Shown: piece after piece, positions 53,113-61,232 of the stretch
Numbering within the stretch: position 1 is the first letter of the stretch
Layout of the letters: each line of letters starts with the position of its first letter
Source of the DNA: Granulosicoccus sp963833195
GTDB lineage: Bacteria; Pseudomonadota; Gammaproteobacteria; Granulosicoccales; Granulosicoccaceae
Direction of reading: 5' to 3'
NCBI GenBank assembly: GCA_963833195.1
Contig: CAWHXF010000027.1
Location: 4,340,001-4,404,000, forward strand
DNA: 64,000 nt
Translations under genes and position numbers: made by a program
Notes under the pieces: model-generated
What the model was told of the DNA's origin: nothing
The model's input: only the letters and a program-made list of their open reading frames with translations
The model's database searches: none

Positions 53113-54252
53113 ATGATCGACGTCCCGTTTCGCCGCACGAGCACCGCCGCCTTGTCGGACGTGTCGACACCGATCGAGCCCGCCCGGTCCGCCCGGCCCT
53201 CCAGTGCGTCGGGCGCGGGGCAGGACGCCAGGATCCACCGCTTCGGTGCGCCGGTCGTCGAGACGGTGCCGCTGCTGCGCCTGGCCGTCGCGGCCGCGCG
53301 CGAGCTGGCCGCGCTGGACGAGGCGCTGGCGCGTTCGCCGGCCGGTCCCGCGGCCGCGGCGGCCTTCGCCGTGCTGGATGCCGCGGCCGCGCTCGCGTTC
53401 GACGGGCAGCCCGTGGACGTGCGCGGCGCGCTGGGAGATCGCGACGGGCGCGAGGCGGCGCTCGTGCGCGCGCGCATCGAAGCCTGCGGGCGCGCACGCC
53501 GCCAGCTGGGGGATTCGGATCTCGATCAGGCGACGCTCGTGGCGTTCGCGGGCGAGCTGTGCGGCACGCCGGTCAATCTGCGCGACCGCGAGCCGAGCGT
53601 GCACGAGCGCGCCTCGCTCGCTCCGGGGCAACGTCTGCTGCGCGGCCGCGACCGGGTCGGGCAGGGGCTGGACGCCTGGATGAGCTTTCTCGTGCGCGGG
53701 GCGGGCGAGGCCGAACCGCTGCTCGTCGTCGGCGAGGCTTATCGGCGGCTTCTGGCCCTGCGACCGTTCACGCGCGGCAACCTGGGGCTCGCGCAGGCCG
53801 TCACGGCCCTGTTGCTCGAGCTCGAAGGGCGTACCGGGCGGTGGACGCTGCCGCTCGCGCACCGGTTGCTGGCGCGTTCGCTGCGGCACGCCGAGCTGCT
53901 CGCGGCGGGCGAGGGCGAGCCGACCCCGTGGCTGGTCTTCTGGCTCGAGCAGGTGCGCGCGTGCGCCGAGCGCAGCCGGGGGTGCCTGGCCGTGCTGGAG
54001 CGACACCGGGCCGAGGTCCAAGAGGTGGCCGACGGCGCCGTGCGCGGACCGCTGCCCGCGGCCGCGCTCGATGTGCTGGCCGGTCCGGGTTTCACGACGG
54101 CCGCGCTGACCGGCGAGGGGGAATTGACGCGTCACGCCGCGCGCCTGGTCCTCGACGCCATGGAGGAGGCGACGCTGGTGAGGTCCGTGGGCGCCGGACG
54201 GGCGCGCCATTACGTCGGCCCCCGCGTCCTGGACGCCTTGTCGAGCGAGTGA
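53113..54252 (+). CDS. Degenerate Fic-like protein, unknown activity
   Basis: A protein of about 379 residues, helical and Ala/Leu-rich. Around residue 215 a Fic-loop-like stretch reads RRLLALRPFTRGNLGLAQAV, matching HPFxxGN at PF and GN but lacking the catalytic His and the GRxxR arginines. Around it are Fic-fold cues: an upstream SFLVRG...LLVVGEAYR helix and a downstream helix. The last 60 residues look like a winged helix (TRHAARLVLDAMEEATLVR). The start is uncertain: ATG 53113 or GTG 53158. It probably cannot AMPylate. It is divergent from hppD. Confidence 0.5.
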   Translation: MIDVPFRRTSTAALSDVSTPIEPARSARPSSASGAGQDARIHRFGAPVVETVPLLRLAVAAARELAALDEALARSPAGPAAAAAFAVLDAAAALAFDGQPVDVRGALGDRDGREAALVRARIEACGRARRQLGDSDLDQATLVAFAGELCGTPVNLRDREPSVHERASLAPGQRLLRGRDRVGQGLDAWMSFLVRGAGEAEPLLVVGEAYRRLLALRPFTRGNLGLAQAVTALLLELEGRTGRWTLPLAHRLLARSLRHAELLAAGEGEPTPWLVFWLEQVRACAERSRGCLAVLERHRAEVQEVADGAVRGPLPAAALDVLAGPGFTTAALTGEGELTRHAARLVLDAMEEATLVRSVGAGRARHYVGPRVLDALSSE

Positions 54253-54371
54253 ACGTTCGGTCGCGCCGAGGATCGACCGACCGGCATTCGTGAATCCGGT
54301 TCGTTGCAGCCTTGCCATGAAGCCTGCCAAGCGGATATATTCGGAACGTAGTTCACAGTCCCGGATGTGCA

Positions 54372-54695
54372 ATGAATTCCTATCAGATAACGGGAGTCAT
54401 GGCCGCCTGCATCACGGTGTTCGCGGGCGTGGTCACCTTGCTCGCCCTGCAGGGCATGCCGTTGATGCTGGCGTTCCTCACGGTCTATCTCGTGGCCCTG
54501 GGCACGATGCTCGGCATGCAGCGGCGCGCGCGCCAGTGTCAATGCGACGACGATGCAGAGATCGCGGACGGGCCGCTCAACCGTCGCGCGCTCGACCCCA
54601 CCGAGCCCGCGGGCGCGTCGATCGGTGAGCGCTCGGCCTCGTCGCGTGCCGCGGGGGGTGCCGTGACCGGCGCGCGCGCCCGGATCGTGTGCTGA
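54372..54695 (+). CDS. Small membrane protein, unknown
   Basis: A 107-residue protein. Two membrane helices are visible, residues 5-25 (ITGVMAACITVFAGVVTLLA) and 30-50 (MLAFLTVYLVALGTMLGM). They are followed by a polar tail with a CQCDDD motif and a Ser/Ala-rich end. I do not recognise the family. The 119-bp region before it is AT-richer than its neighbours (for example gcggatatattc near 54330) and could hold its promoter. Confidence 0.55.
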   Translation: MNSYQITGVMAACITVFAGVVTLLALQGMPLMLAFLTVYLVALGTMLGMQRRARQCQCDDDAEIADGPLNRRALDPTEPAGASIGERSASSRAAGGAVTGARARIVC

Positions 54696-54740
54696 CCCGG
54701 TACGCGCCGTACCCCGAGAGCCTGCGATCGCCGTCGCGAC

Positions 54741-55850
54741 TCAGACGCCCGTGACGGGGCGCGCGCGAGCCACCCTCTTGACCAGCCGCGTCGACAGCTT
54801 GCCCTCGACGCTGCGCGCCACCTCTTCCAGGCTGCGTCGCTCGCGCAGCTGACGCTCGTGCAGCACCAGTTGCTTGGCCAACGAGGTCACCTTCTCCTGC
54901 GTTCGCGCCTTCTCCTTCTCCAGTGCCCGGATCAGGCTGCTGATGGTCTGCTGACGGTTGTCGAGCGTCGCCTCGAGCTCGCGCACCCGGTCCTCGAGCT
55001 GGGCCCGTGCCTGCAGCGTGCGGCGCGCGAACGCGACGGACTTGCCCGCGGTGGCCACGGCCCGGGCGCGCGCCTCGGTCCCGCGACGCAGCTCCGAGCT
55101 CAACCTGAGCACCTCGCGCTTGGCCGCCGAGGCCGCGCTCTCGGCCTGCATTCGTCCGCATTCCTCGCGGGTGGCGCGCGCCTCCGCCGAGGAGCTGCGA
55201 CGCACGTGGCCTTCGACCTCGGCCTCGAGCGCGATGAGGGCGTCGGCGCGGGCGTCCTCGCCGTCGCGCGCGGCGGCGTCCAGGCTGTAGAGCGCCTTGC
55301 GCGTCACCTGCAGGTGCTTCTCGGTCTCCTCGCGCAGCCGCCGCTCCTCGTCCAGCTCGCGTCGCGCCGCCTCGTCGGCGCGTGCGGCGGGGATGGGCAC
55401 GTAGCGCACCTGCGCATCCACCGGGCCGGCGAGCTCGATCGTGTCGTGCGCATCCAGTCCGAGCGTCTCCTCGATCCTGAGCGCCGCGTCGCGGGACAAG
55501 CGCTTCCTGACCGACGCGCGCCAGGCGAACCAGATCGCGTAGCCCGGCAGCAGTGCGGCACCGAGGGTCCACGCCGCGGGACGCAGGAGCGCCCGCGCCT
55601 CGTCGAGCGGGAGCCGGTAGGCCACGTGCAACGCCACGCCGAGCACGAGCGCCACCGACAGGGCGTTCCACAGCCCGAGGAACCACGCCGGACGCTCCTC
55701 CTCGGAGCGCGGACGTGCCGGCCTGAAACGGCCGGCGATCCCGACGTAGAGCACGTAGCCGAGCAGTACCGGCAGGGCGTACTGGAACGGCTCGAAGCCC
55801 GTGGGTCGGGCGGCCAGCAGGGTGGCGGGAAGTTCGTCGAGAGTGATCAT
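54741..55850 (-). CDS. Membrane-anchored coiled-coil protein, unknown
   Basis: A 369-residue protein. The first 110 residues hold three probable membrane helices (YALPVLLGYVLYVGIAG, LWNALSVALVLGVALHVAY, WTLGAALLPGYAIWFAW). Residues 150-345 are one long charged helix with heptad character (ARRELDEERRLREETEKHL...ALEKEKARTQEKVTSLAKQ). No enzymatic motif is visible. Such proteins often act as scaffolds or in envelope organisation. The start at 55850 faces away from the next gene, 144 bp apart. Confidence 0.65.
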   Translation of the reverse strand: MITLDELPATLLAARPTGFEPFQYALPVLLGYVLYVGIAGRFRPARPRSEEERPAWFLGLWNALSVALVLGVALHVAYRLPLDEARALLRPAAWTLGAALLPGYAIWFAWRASVRKRLSRDAALRIEETLGLDAHDTIELAGPVDAQVRYVPIPAARADEAARRELDEERRLREETEKHLQVTRKALYSLDAAARDGEDARADALIALEAEVEGHVRRSSSAEARATREECGRMQAESAASAAKREVLRLSSELRRGTEARARAVATAGKSVAFARRTLQARAQLEDRVRELEATLDNRQQTISSLIRALEKEKARTQEKVTSLAKQLVLHERQLRERRSLEEVARSVEGKLSTRLVKRVARARPVTGV

Positions 55851-55994
55851 GGGCGGGGCACGCGCTCGGCTTGGCGATGTGAACCGCGTAGCAAAACGGA
55901 TGCCTTCCGCTCAGGTCCGGCCGGTGCGTGCACCCGTCCCCCGAGCCCGTTCGATCCCACACCACACGGCGGGCCGCGCCCGCGAGGACACTCG

Positions 55995-56642
55995 ATGTAC
56001 ACCCCCAGAAGGCCGAGGGCCCGTGCGGCCCGTGCGTTGAGCGTCGCGGCGCTCGCGGCTCCGCTCGCCCACTTCGCGGCGGCCCAGGTGCCCGCGTCCG
56101 ACGATGCCGGCGTGCTCGAAGGGGTCGGCCACGCGGCCTGGCGTGCGGGACTCGAGAGGCGCACCTTGCCCGACGGTTCGGTGCTCAGCCTCTATTACGG
56201 GGAGACCGAGGCGCGCGGCGGCGAGACGGCGCGGCTGCGCGTGTCGTTCGTGCCGCGCTTCGCCTGCGCGCCCGGCATCGAGCTGCTGACGGACGCCGCC
56301 GTCGCCCGGGCGATGCTGCCCGCCACGACGGAGGAGTCCGCGTCGCCCGGCGCCGGCCTGAAGGACGACGACGAGGCCGCGTTCATGATCGACGGCACGC
56401 CCGTCGGCTTCCCGGTCATCGTGGATCGGGCGGACGACGCCGCCGAGGTCGCCTTCGCCTACAACGGCAACGAGCGCGACCGCATGACGCTGCGGCTGCA
56501 GATCGACGTCGCCGACGTGGCTACCATCGAGCTGCAGGGCGCCGCGGAGCCCGCGACGTTCTCGTTGCTGGGCTCGCGCCGCACGCTGGCGGCGGCCGAG
56601 TCCGCGTGTTTGGTGCACGTCCCCATAGCGCCGCCGGAGTGA
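55995..56642 (+). CDS. Periplasmic protein with signal peptide, unknown
   Basis: A 215-residue protein with an Arg-rich N-terminus and signal peptide (ALSVAALAAPLAHFAAAQ, cleavage near residue 31). The mature part is beta-rich, with two cysteines (RFACAPGIELL and SACLVHVPI) that could form a disulfide. GAGGA precedes the ATG. I do not recognise the family. It is convergent with the small J-domain-associated gene at 56705. Confidence 0.6.
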   Translation: MYTPRRPRARAARALSVAALAAPLAHFAAAQVPASDDAGVLEGVGHAAWRAGLERRTLPDGSVLSLYYGETEARGGETARLRVSFVPRFACAPGIELLTDAAVARAMLPATTEESASPGAGLKDDDEAAFMIDGTPVGFPVIVDRADDAAEVAFAYNGNERDRMTLRLQIDVADVATIELQGAAEPATFSLLGSRRTLAAAESACLVHVPIAPPE

Positions 56643-56704
56643 CGCCGGGTTCCCGGCTCGTCAAGGATCGGGCATCGCGCGTGCCCGCTCGGCGGGTGTG
56701 CCGA

Positions 56705-56968
56705 TCAGTCGATGAATTCGACGAGGCGGGCGCGCCAGTTCTGGCTGTCGTGCGTACCGGGCATCGCGAGCGAGTCCAGTGCGGCCGCCATGGCCTCGTA
56801 TTGCAGGTGCAGCCGCTCGTAGTGCGTGCGCCGCGTCGTCGAGCCGAGCACCTCGCGCGCCTGTTCCGCGAACGCGGGTTCGTTCGTGGCGGCCCGGCGC
56901 AGCGCCTGCTCCAGGCGCGCTCGCGGCGCACCGCGCGGCTGGTCGACGAAGCCGAGCAGGTTGTTCAC
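56705..56968 (-). CDS. Small helical protein coupled to the TerB/J-like gene, unknown
   Basis: An 87-residue, mainly helical protein. Its GTG start (56968) overlaps the stop of the upstream membrane protein (GTGA), so the two are almost certainly co-translated. The sequence (ARLEQALRRAATNEPAFAEQ, RTHYERLHLQYEAMAAAL) has no enzyme motif. It could be a partner or adaptor of the J-like domain encoded directly upstream, which is inference from coupling. Confidence 0.6.
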   Translation of the reverse strand: MNNLLGFVDQPRGAPRARLEQALRRAATNEPAFAEQAREVLGSTTRRTHYERLHLQYEAMAAALDSLAMPGTHDSQNWRARLVEFID

Positions 56969-59247
56969 AGCATCTCCCCGAGCAGTGCGGTGCGCGCATC
57001 CACGAAGCGTTCGAGCTGACGCGCCGCGAGGGTGCGCTCCCGCTCGCCCAAGGCGTCGAAGCGATCGGGATCGCACCGGCGAGCGGCCAGCTCGAACGCC
57101 GCGAGCACGTCCGCCTCCGACAGCTCGCCGTCCAGCGGCAACCCCAGGCGCGCCCGGTAGCGCTCGCTCGAGGGGGCACGGGCCAAGGTGCGCGCCTCGC
57201 GGCGCACGAGACCGGCCTCGTCCTGCACCGCCCACCAGTCGGGGCGATCGACGCGCGGCAGCGGCGGCATCGGTGCATCGAAGCCCGCTTCGAAGGAGGC
57301 CTCGAGCGCCTCGCCTCCGACCCCGAACACGTCGGCGAGGAAGCGCAGCAGCGTGTTCTGCACCGGCGTGGGCGATGCATCCGCGACGAGCAGCGCCAGC
57401 AGCAGCTCCAGGATCTGCGCGCGCGCCTCGCGCGAGGTGTTGAGCACCAGCCAGCGCAGCGTCGATGCGAACGCCTCGACATCCTCGTCGAGCACCGCGC
57501 GCTTGACGAGCGTGCCGTCGTCCGGGTGCGCGGCGGCGAACAACGACTTCCGCGCGGCGGGGTCGTAGCGCTCGTCGCTCCACGCGATCCAGTACACGAG
57601 GAACTCGATGGCGAGCCCGCGCCGGGACCCCTCCGGTCGCGACGCGAGCCATGCGCCGAAGTCGCCGCGGAAGTCGTCGCGGGCCTCGCGGCGGGCCTCG
57701 CCCGTCGGCGCCGCGGGCTCCGGCACATGCGGTTCGGGGTCCGCGGCGACCGCATCCCCGCGGTCACGGGTCGACGCGCGCCCACGACCCACCGCGACCT
57801 GGACGTCCGGCATGGCGTCGTCGGTATCGCGTGCCCGCGCCGGCGCGCCGAGCAGCACGGTCGGCGCGTCCCGGTCCGGATCGGGGTCGGGATCCTGATC
57901 CGGCCGCGTCGCGCTCGGCGCGAGGGCGAAGGCCCGCGGGTCGTCCTCGAAGCTTGCATCGTGGTCCCCGTCGAGATCGCGATCCAGCGCGTCGAAGAGA
58001 TCGTCCGCCTCGGTGCTCAGTCGCTCGTGCACGCCGTCCGTGCCGCGGTTCGGGTCGGGAGCGGGGAAGTCCGGTGGCGCCATCGCCACGTCGCGGTGGG
58101 CACGCCTGCGCGTCCGATGCGCAGGGCCGGACGGGCCGGTGGCCGTGCGGTTCCGCCCGTTCGGTCGGTTTCCGCCCGCACGCGGCGTCGCGTCGCCACG
58201 GGCGCGACGCATCGCCGCCCCGGTACCGAGCAGCAGCAACGGCAGCGCGAGCGCACCCCACAACAGCAACCGACCGGTCCGGTCGAGGCCGGCATAGGCC
58301 TCGCCGAGCCTGCGCACGATACCGGCGTCGTCGGCATCGTCCTGCGACGATTCGCCGAGCGCCGGCTCCGTCGCCGGCGCCCGCTCGAGCCTGACCTCGC
58401 GTTCGTCGGCGAGCTCCTCGACCGGCGCGGCCGGCTCCGCCGAGTCGGGCGCGGCCGGCTCCTCGACGGCCGGGGCGGAAATGCGCTCGCGCGGGCTCGT
58501 CGGGCGCTCGTCGGCGAGCGCCGTGCCGAGGTCCGGTTCCGTCGCGGCGGGCGCGGGTCGGCCCAGCGCCAGGGCCGAAGGCGCGGGTGACGGGCCGGGC
58601 GCGGTGGTGTCGGACGCCCGCGGCGCGCCCATGGCCGTGCCGCGCTCGAGCAGGCAGCGGCGGTAGTCGACACCGTCGTGCTCCGCCGCGCAGCCGGCCT
58701 GCAGGGCGTTGCGCTCCACGATGTCGAGCGGCGAGACGTCGATGGCGGGGACGCCGCGCAGCGCATCGGCCGCGTCGGCCATGCAGTCGCGCCACGCGGC
58801 CACGCCCGCGCCGTTCTGGATCTCGAAGCAGCCGCGCAGCAGCGCGTGGCGCTCGTCCTCGCGCAACCCGTCCAGGTTCGGTACCGGTGCGTCGACGAGG
58901 CTCGCGATCTCGGCGTCGATGCAGTCCAGTCCCTGCACCCTCGACACGGCGCGTGCCTCCGCGCACCGGCGCTCCACGGCGTAGCGCTCGTCGAGATCCA
59001 GCAGCTCCAGCGCACCGGGTTGCCGGTCGGTCACCGCGGCGGCCTTCTCCTCCACGCAGACGCGGTACGCCTCGGGGCCCTCGCGATACCGCTCCGGCAG
59101 GCAGCCCGACACCACGGCCACGCGCGCCTCGGGGTCCAGACCCTCGAGCGTGTCGGCGCGGGCCGCGGTCGCGCCGACGGCCAACGCCAGTGCTAGCGTC
59201 GTCGCGGCGACGAAGCGGACGCGCGCCGGCGGTGAAGGTGAAGGCAT
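56965..59247 (-). CDS. Membrane protein with Cys repeats, TerB-like domain and J-like domain
   Basis: A 760-residue protein from ATG 59247 (ATG 59256 has no room for a ribosome site). Order: signal sequence (1-28); four Cys-pair repeats of about 40 residues each, such as GCLPERYREGPEAYRVC, RCAEARAVSRVQGLDC and GCAAEHDGVDYRRC; a Pro/Ala linker; a membrane helix near 318-338 (LLLWGALALPLLLLGTG); an acidic cytoplasmic linker; a TerB-like helical domain (EFLVYWIAWSDERYDP...LLALLVADASPT); and a C-terminal J-like region with DPDRF where HPD is expected. Domain order from the membrane on recalls DjlA, but the periplasmic repeats are unusual. If the J-like part has lost its His, it may bind but not stimulate DnaK. 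Confidence 0.65.
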   Translation of the reverse strand: MPSPSPPARVRFVAATTLALALAVGATAARADTLEGLDPEARVAVVSGCLPERYREGPEAYRVCVEEKAAAVTDRQPGALELLDLDERYAVERRCAEARAVSRVQGLDCIDAEIASLVDAPVPNLDGLREDERHALLRGCFEIQNGAGVAAWRDCMADAADALRGVPAIDVSPLDIVERNALQAGCAAEHDGVDYRRCLLERGTAMGAPRASDTTAPGPSPAPSALALGRPAPAATEPDLGTALADERPTSPRERISAPAVEEPAAPDSAEPAAPVEELADEREVRLERAPATEPALGESSQDDADDAGIVRRLGEAYAGLDRTGRLLLWGALALPLLLLGTGAAMRRARGDATPRAGGNRPNGRNRTATGPSGPAHRTRRRAHRDVAMAPPDFPAPDPNRGTDGVHERLSTEADDLFDALDRDLDGDHDASFEDDPRAFALAPSATRPDQDPDPDPDRDAPTVLLGAPARARDTDDAMPDVQVAVGRGRASTRDRGDAVAADPEPHVPEPAAPTGEARREARDDFRGDFGAWLASRPEGSRRGLAIEFLVYWIAWSDERYDPAARKSLFAAAHPDDGTLVKRAVLDEDVEAFASTLRWLVLNTSREARAQILELLLALLVADASPTPVQNTLLRFLADVFGVGGEALEASFEAGFDAPMPPLPRVDRPDWWAVQDEAGLVRREARTLARAPSSERYRARLGLPLDGELSEADVLAAFELAARRCDPDRFDALGERERTLAARQLERFVDARTALLGEML

Positions 59248-59358
59248 CGGCGGCATGCTCCGGATTCTAACGTCGCGGGCATCGCGCGGGGCCCGTAGAC
59301 TCCACCGTGCCCGCCGCGGTGCCCGCGCGCGGTTCGTCCACGAGCAACGCTTCTCATC

Positions 59359-60003
59359 GTGCACACGCTTTCGCGCGCGACGCCCCACGCGGGCACGGTC
59401 ACGGCGCTCGTGCTCGCCGCCACGCTCGCGCTCGGTGGCTGCGCCTCGGTGGTGCGTCCGAACTACCGCACCGAGCTCGCCGAGCTCAGGCCCGGTCAGT
59501 ACACCCTCGATCCCACGCACGCCTATCTGCTCTTCAAGGCGGATCACCTGGGCCTGTCGAAGGTGGTGGGCCGCTTCGACGACGTGGACGCCAGTCTCGA
59601 CTTCGACCCCGAGGACATCGGTGCGCTGCGGCTCGAAGGCGTGGTGTCGGTCGCGAGCATCGATACCGGCGACGAGGAGCTGGATCGCAGGCTCTCGGGC
59701 GACGACTGGCTCGACGCGGCCGGGCACCCCGAGGCGCGCTTCGTGACCACGCGCGTGGAGCCCGGCGAGGACGGTGCGTTCACCGTCGTCGGCGACTTCA
59801 GCCTGCGCGGCGTCACGCGCGAGATCCGTCTCGACGCCCGCTTCGGCGGCGGCGCCGACAACCTGCTCACGGGACGCTACACGCTCGGCTTCGAGGCCAC
59901 CGGCGAGATCTCCAGGAGCGCCTACGGCATCGACTCGCTCGGTGCCCTGGTGGGGGACGTCGTGGAGCTCGAGATTCACGCCGAGTTCCAGCGCGAGGGC
60001 TGA
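59359..60003 (+). CDS. YceI-family lipoprotein
   Basis: A 214-residue lipoprotein with lipobox LALGGC (residues 23-28) and a YceI lipocalin-like barrel: YTLDPTHAYLLFKADHLGLS, VVGRFDDVDASLDFD and a late YGIDSLGALVGDVVELEIHA. YceI proteins bind isoprenoid or fatty-acid-like ligands, and some are induced by acid or alkali. The start is GTG 59359. A possible -10 TAGACT lies at 59296-59301. The neighbours do not identify the ligand. Confidence 0.88.
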   Translation: MHTLSRATPHAGTVTALVLAATLALGGCASVVRPNYRTELAELRPGQYTLDPTHAYLLFKADHLGLSKVVGRFDDVDASLDFDPEDIGALRLEGVVSVASIDTGDEELDRRLSGDDWLDAAGHPEARFVTTRVEPGEDGAFTVVGDFSLRGVTREIRLDARFGGGADNLLTGRYTLGFEATGEISRSAYGIDSLGALVGDVVELEIHAEFQREG

Positions 60004-60036
60004 AACGGGGCGAGCGAGGGTGCGAGAATCGCCACC

Positions 60037-60840
60037 ATGCTGATCCTGCTCTCGCCCGCCAAGACGCTCGACATGGACACGCCGTCGCGCGTGTCCGATC
60101 CCACGCAGCCGCAACACCTCGACCAGTCCGCGGCGCTCGCGCGCACCCTTCGCGGCAAGTCGGCGAGGGCGCTCGGCGAGCTGATGGGGCTGAGCGAATC
60201 GCTCGCCGCGCTGAACCGGCGGCGCTTTCGCGACTGGGCGCCGCCGTTCGGCCCGGAGAACGCGCGTCCCGCCATCGAGGCGTTCCGGGGCGACGTGTAC
60301 GCGGGCTTCGACGTGGACACGCTGGAGCGGGCGGACCTCGACGCCGCGCAGCGCCACGTGCGCATCCTGTCCGGACTGTACGGGGTGTTGCGCCCGCTCG
60401 ACCTGATGCAGGCCTACCGGCTGGAGATGGGCACGCGCCTGTCCACGCGGCGCGGCAGGAGCCTGTACGACTTCTGGGGCGAGCGCCTGACCGATGCGCT
60501 GAACGAAGAGCTCGCGCAGGCCGGCACGGGCGACGGCGCTCCGATCGTGAACCTCGCGTCGAACGAATACTACAAGGCCGTGCAGCCGAAGCGTCTGATC
60601 GCGCCCGTCGTGGCACCCACGTTCAAGGACGAGAAGGGCGGGCAATACAAGACCATCTCGTTCTTCGCCAAGCGCGCGCGCGGCGCCATGGCGCGTCATC
60701 TCGTGCGCGAGCGCGAGGTGTCGCGCGATGCGGTGCGCGCGTTCACCGGGCTCGGCTACCGCTACGACGCCAGGTCGTCCACCGACGCGACGCCCGTGTT
60801 CCTCAGGAGCGCGAAGGCGGCAGAGCGCGCGGCGGCCTGA
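60037..60840 (+). CDS. yaaA: Peroxide stress protein YaaA
   Basis: A 267-residue YaaA/DUF328 protein. It has the full N-terminal MLILLSPAKTLDMDTP, GDVYAGFDVDTL, LSGLYGVLRPLDLMQAYRLE, LYDFWGERLTDALN and the late FFAKRARGAMARHLV. In E. coli YaaA limits free iron and protects DNA from peroxide. It starts 33 bp after the YceI gene. Confidence 0.95.
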   Translation: MLILLSPAKTLDMDTPSRVSDPTQPQHLDQSAALARTLRGKSARALGELMGLSESLAALNRRRFRDWAPPFGPENARPAIEAFRGDVYAGFDVDTLERADLDAAQRHVRILSGLYGVLRPLDLMQAYRLEMGTRLSTRRGRSLYDFWGERLTDALNEELAQAGTGDGAPIVNLASNEYYKAVQPKRLIAPVVAPTFKDEKGGQYKTISFFAKRARGAMARHLVREREVSRDAVRAFTGLGYRYDARSSTDATPVFLRSAKAAERAAA

Positions 60841-60844
60841 GCGC

Positions 60845-61190
60845 TCAGGCGTCGTAGTTCGACGGGAACAGCGAGCGCATCGCCTGCTCGTCGCGCTCGC
60901 TCTTGAAGTCGAGGCCTTCGCCCATCCGGCGTGCCTTCTCCGCCGCGGGGCGCGAGTTCACGCTCTCGAACCAGCGGGCGAGCTCGGGGAAGCCGTCGAG
61001 CTTCGCCTCGCCGCGCACCATGGTCCCCGATCGATCCAGCCCCACGCGGCGATGTCGACGATCGAGAACGCATCGCCGACGATGTGGTCGCGCCCGTCGA
61101 GGTGGTCCTCCAGCACCTGATCACGACAGCAGCTCGCCGCGCTGGGCGGGGCGTGCGCAGAATCTTCAGCGCGCGCCGGCGCCGCTCCGG
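60845..61190 (-). pseudogene. Glutathione S-transferase remnant
   Basis: The C-terminal part of a GST-N/YghU-like enzyme survives: QVLEDHLDGRDHIVGDAFSIVDIAAWGW, then (after a change of frame near 61035) TMVRGEAKLDGFPELARWF and MRSLFPSNYDA ending at 60845. An extra T near 61126 and a lost base near 61035 break the frame, and the thioredoxin-like N-terminal half is missing. The N-terminal region could not fit before the aldo/keto reductase gene at 61233. Unlike the insertion-only cases elsewhere, this has both an insertion and a deletion, so it is probably a true pseudogene. Confidence 0.6.
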
Positions 61191-61232
61191 TCAGGATGGG
61201 CGACCCCGCCGCGAACGTTCTGGAGGTCCGCC

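Noticed and set aside
53112..53117. TATGAT as a -10 element for the Fic-like gene at 53113
   Set aside because: It overlaps the ATG and has no -35 at a usable distance, so it is not a convincing promoter.
57764..58966. Long alternative-frame ORFs within the TerB/J-like gene
   Set aside because: They are Arg/Gly/Ala-rich shadows in the other minus-strand frames and lack coding features; the membrane and TerB domains fit only the chosen frame.
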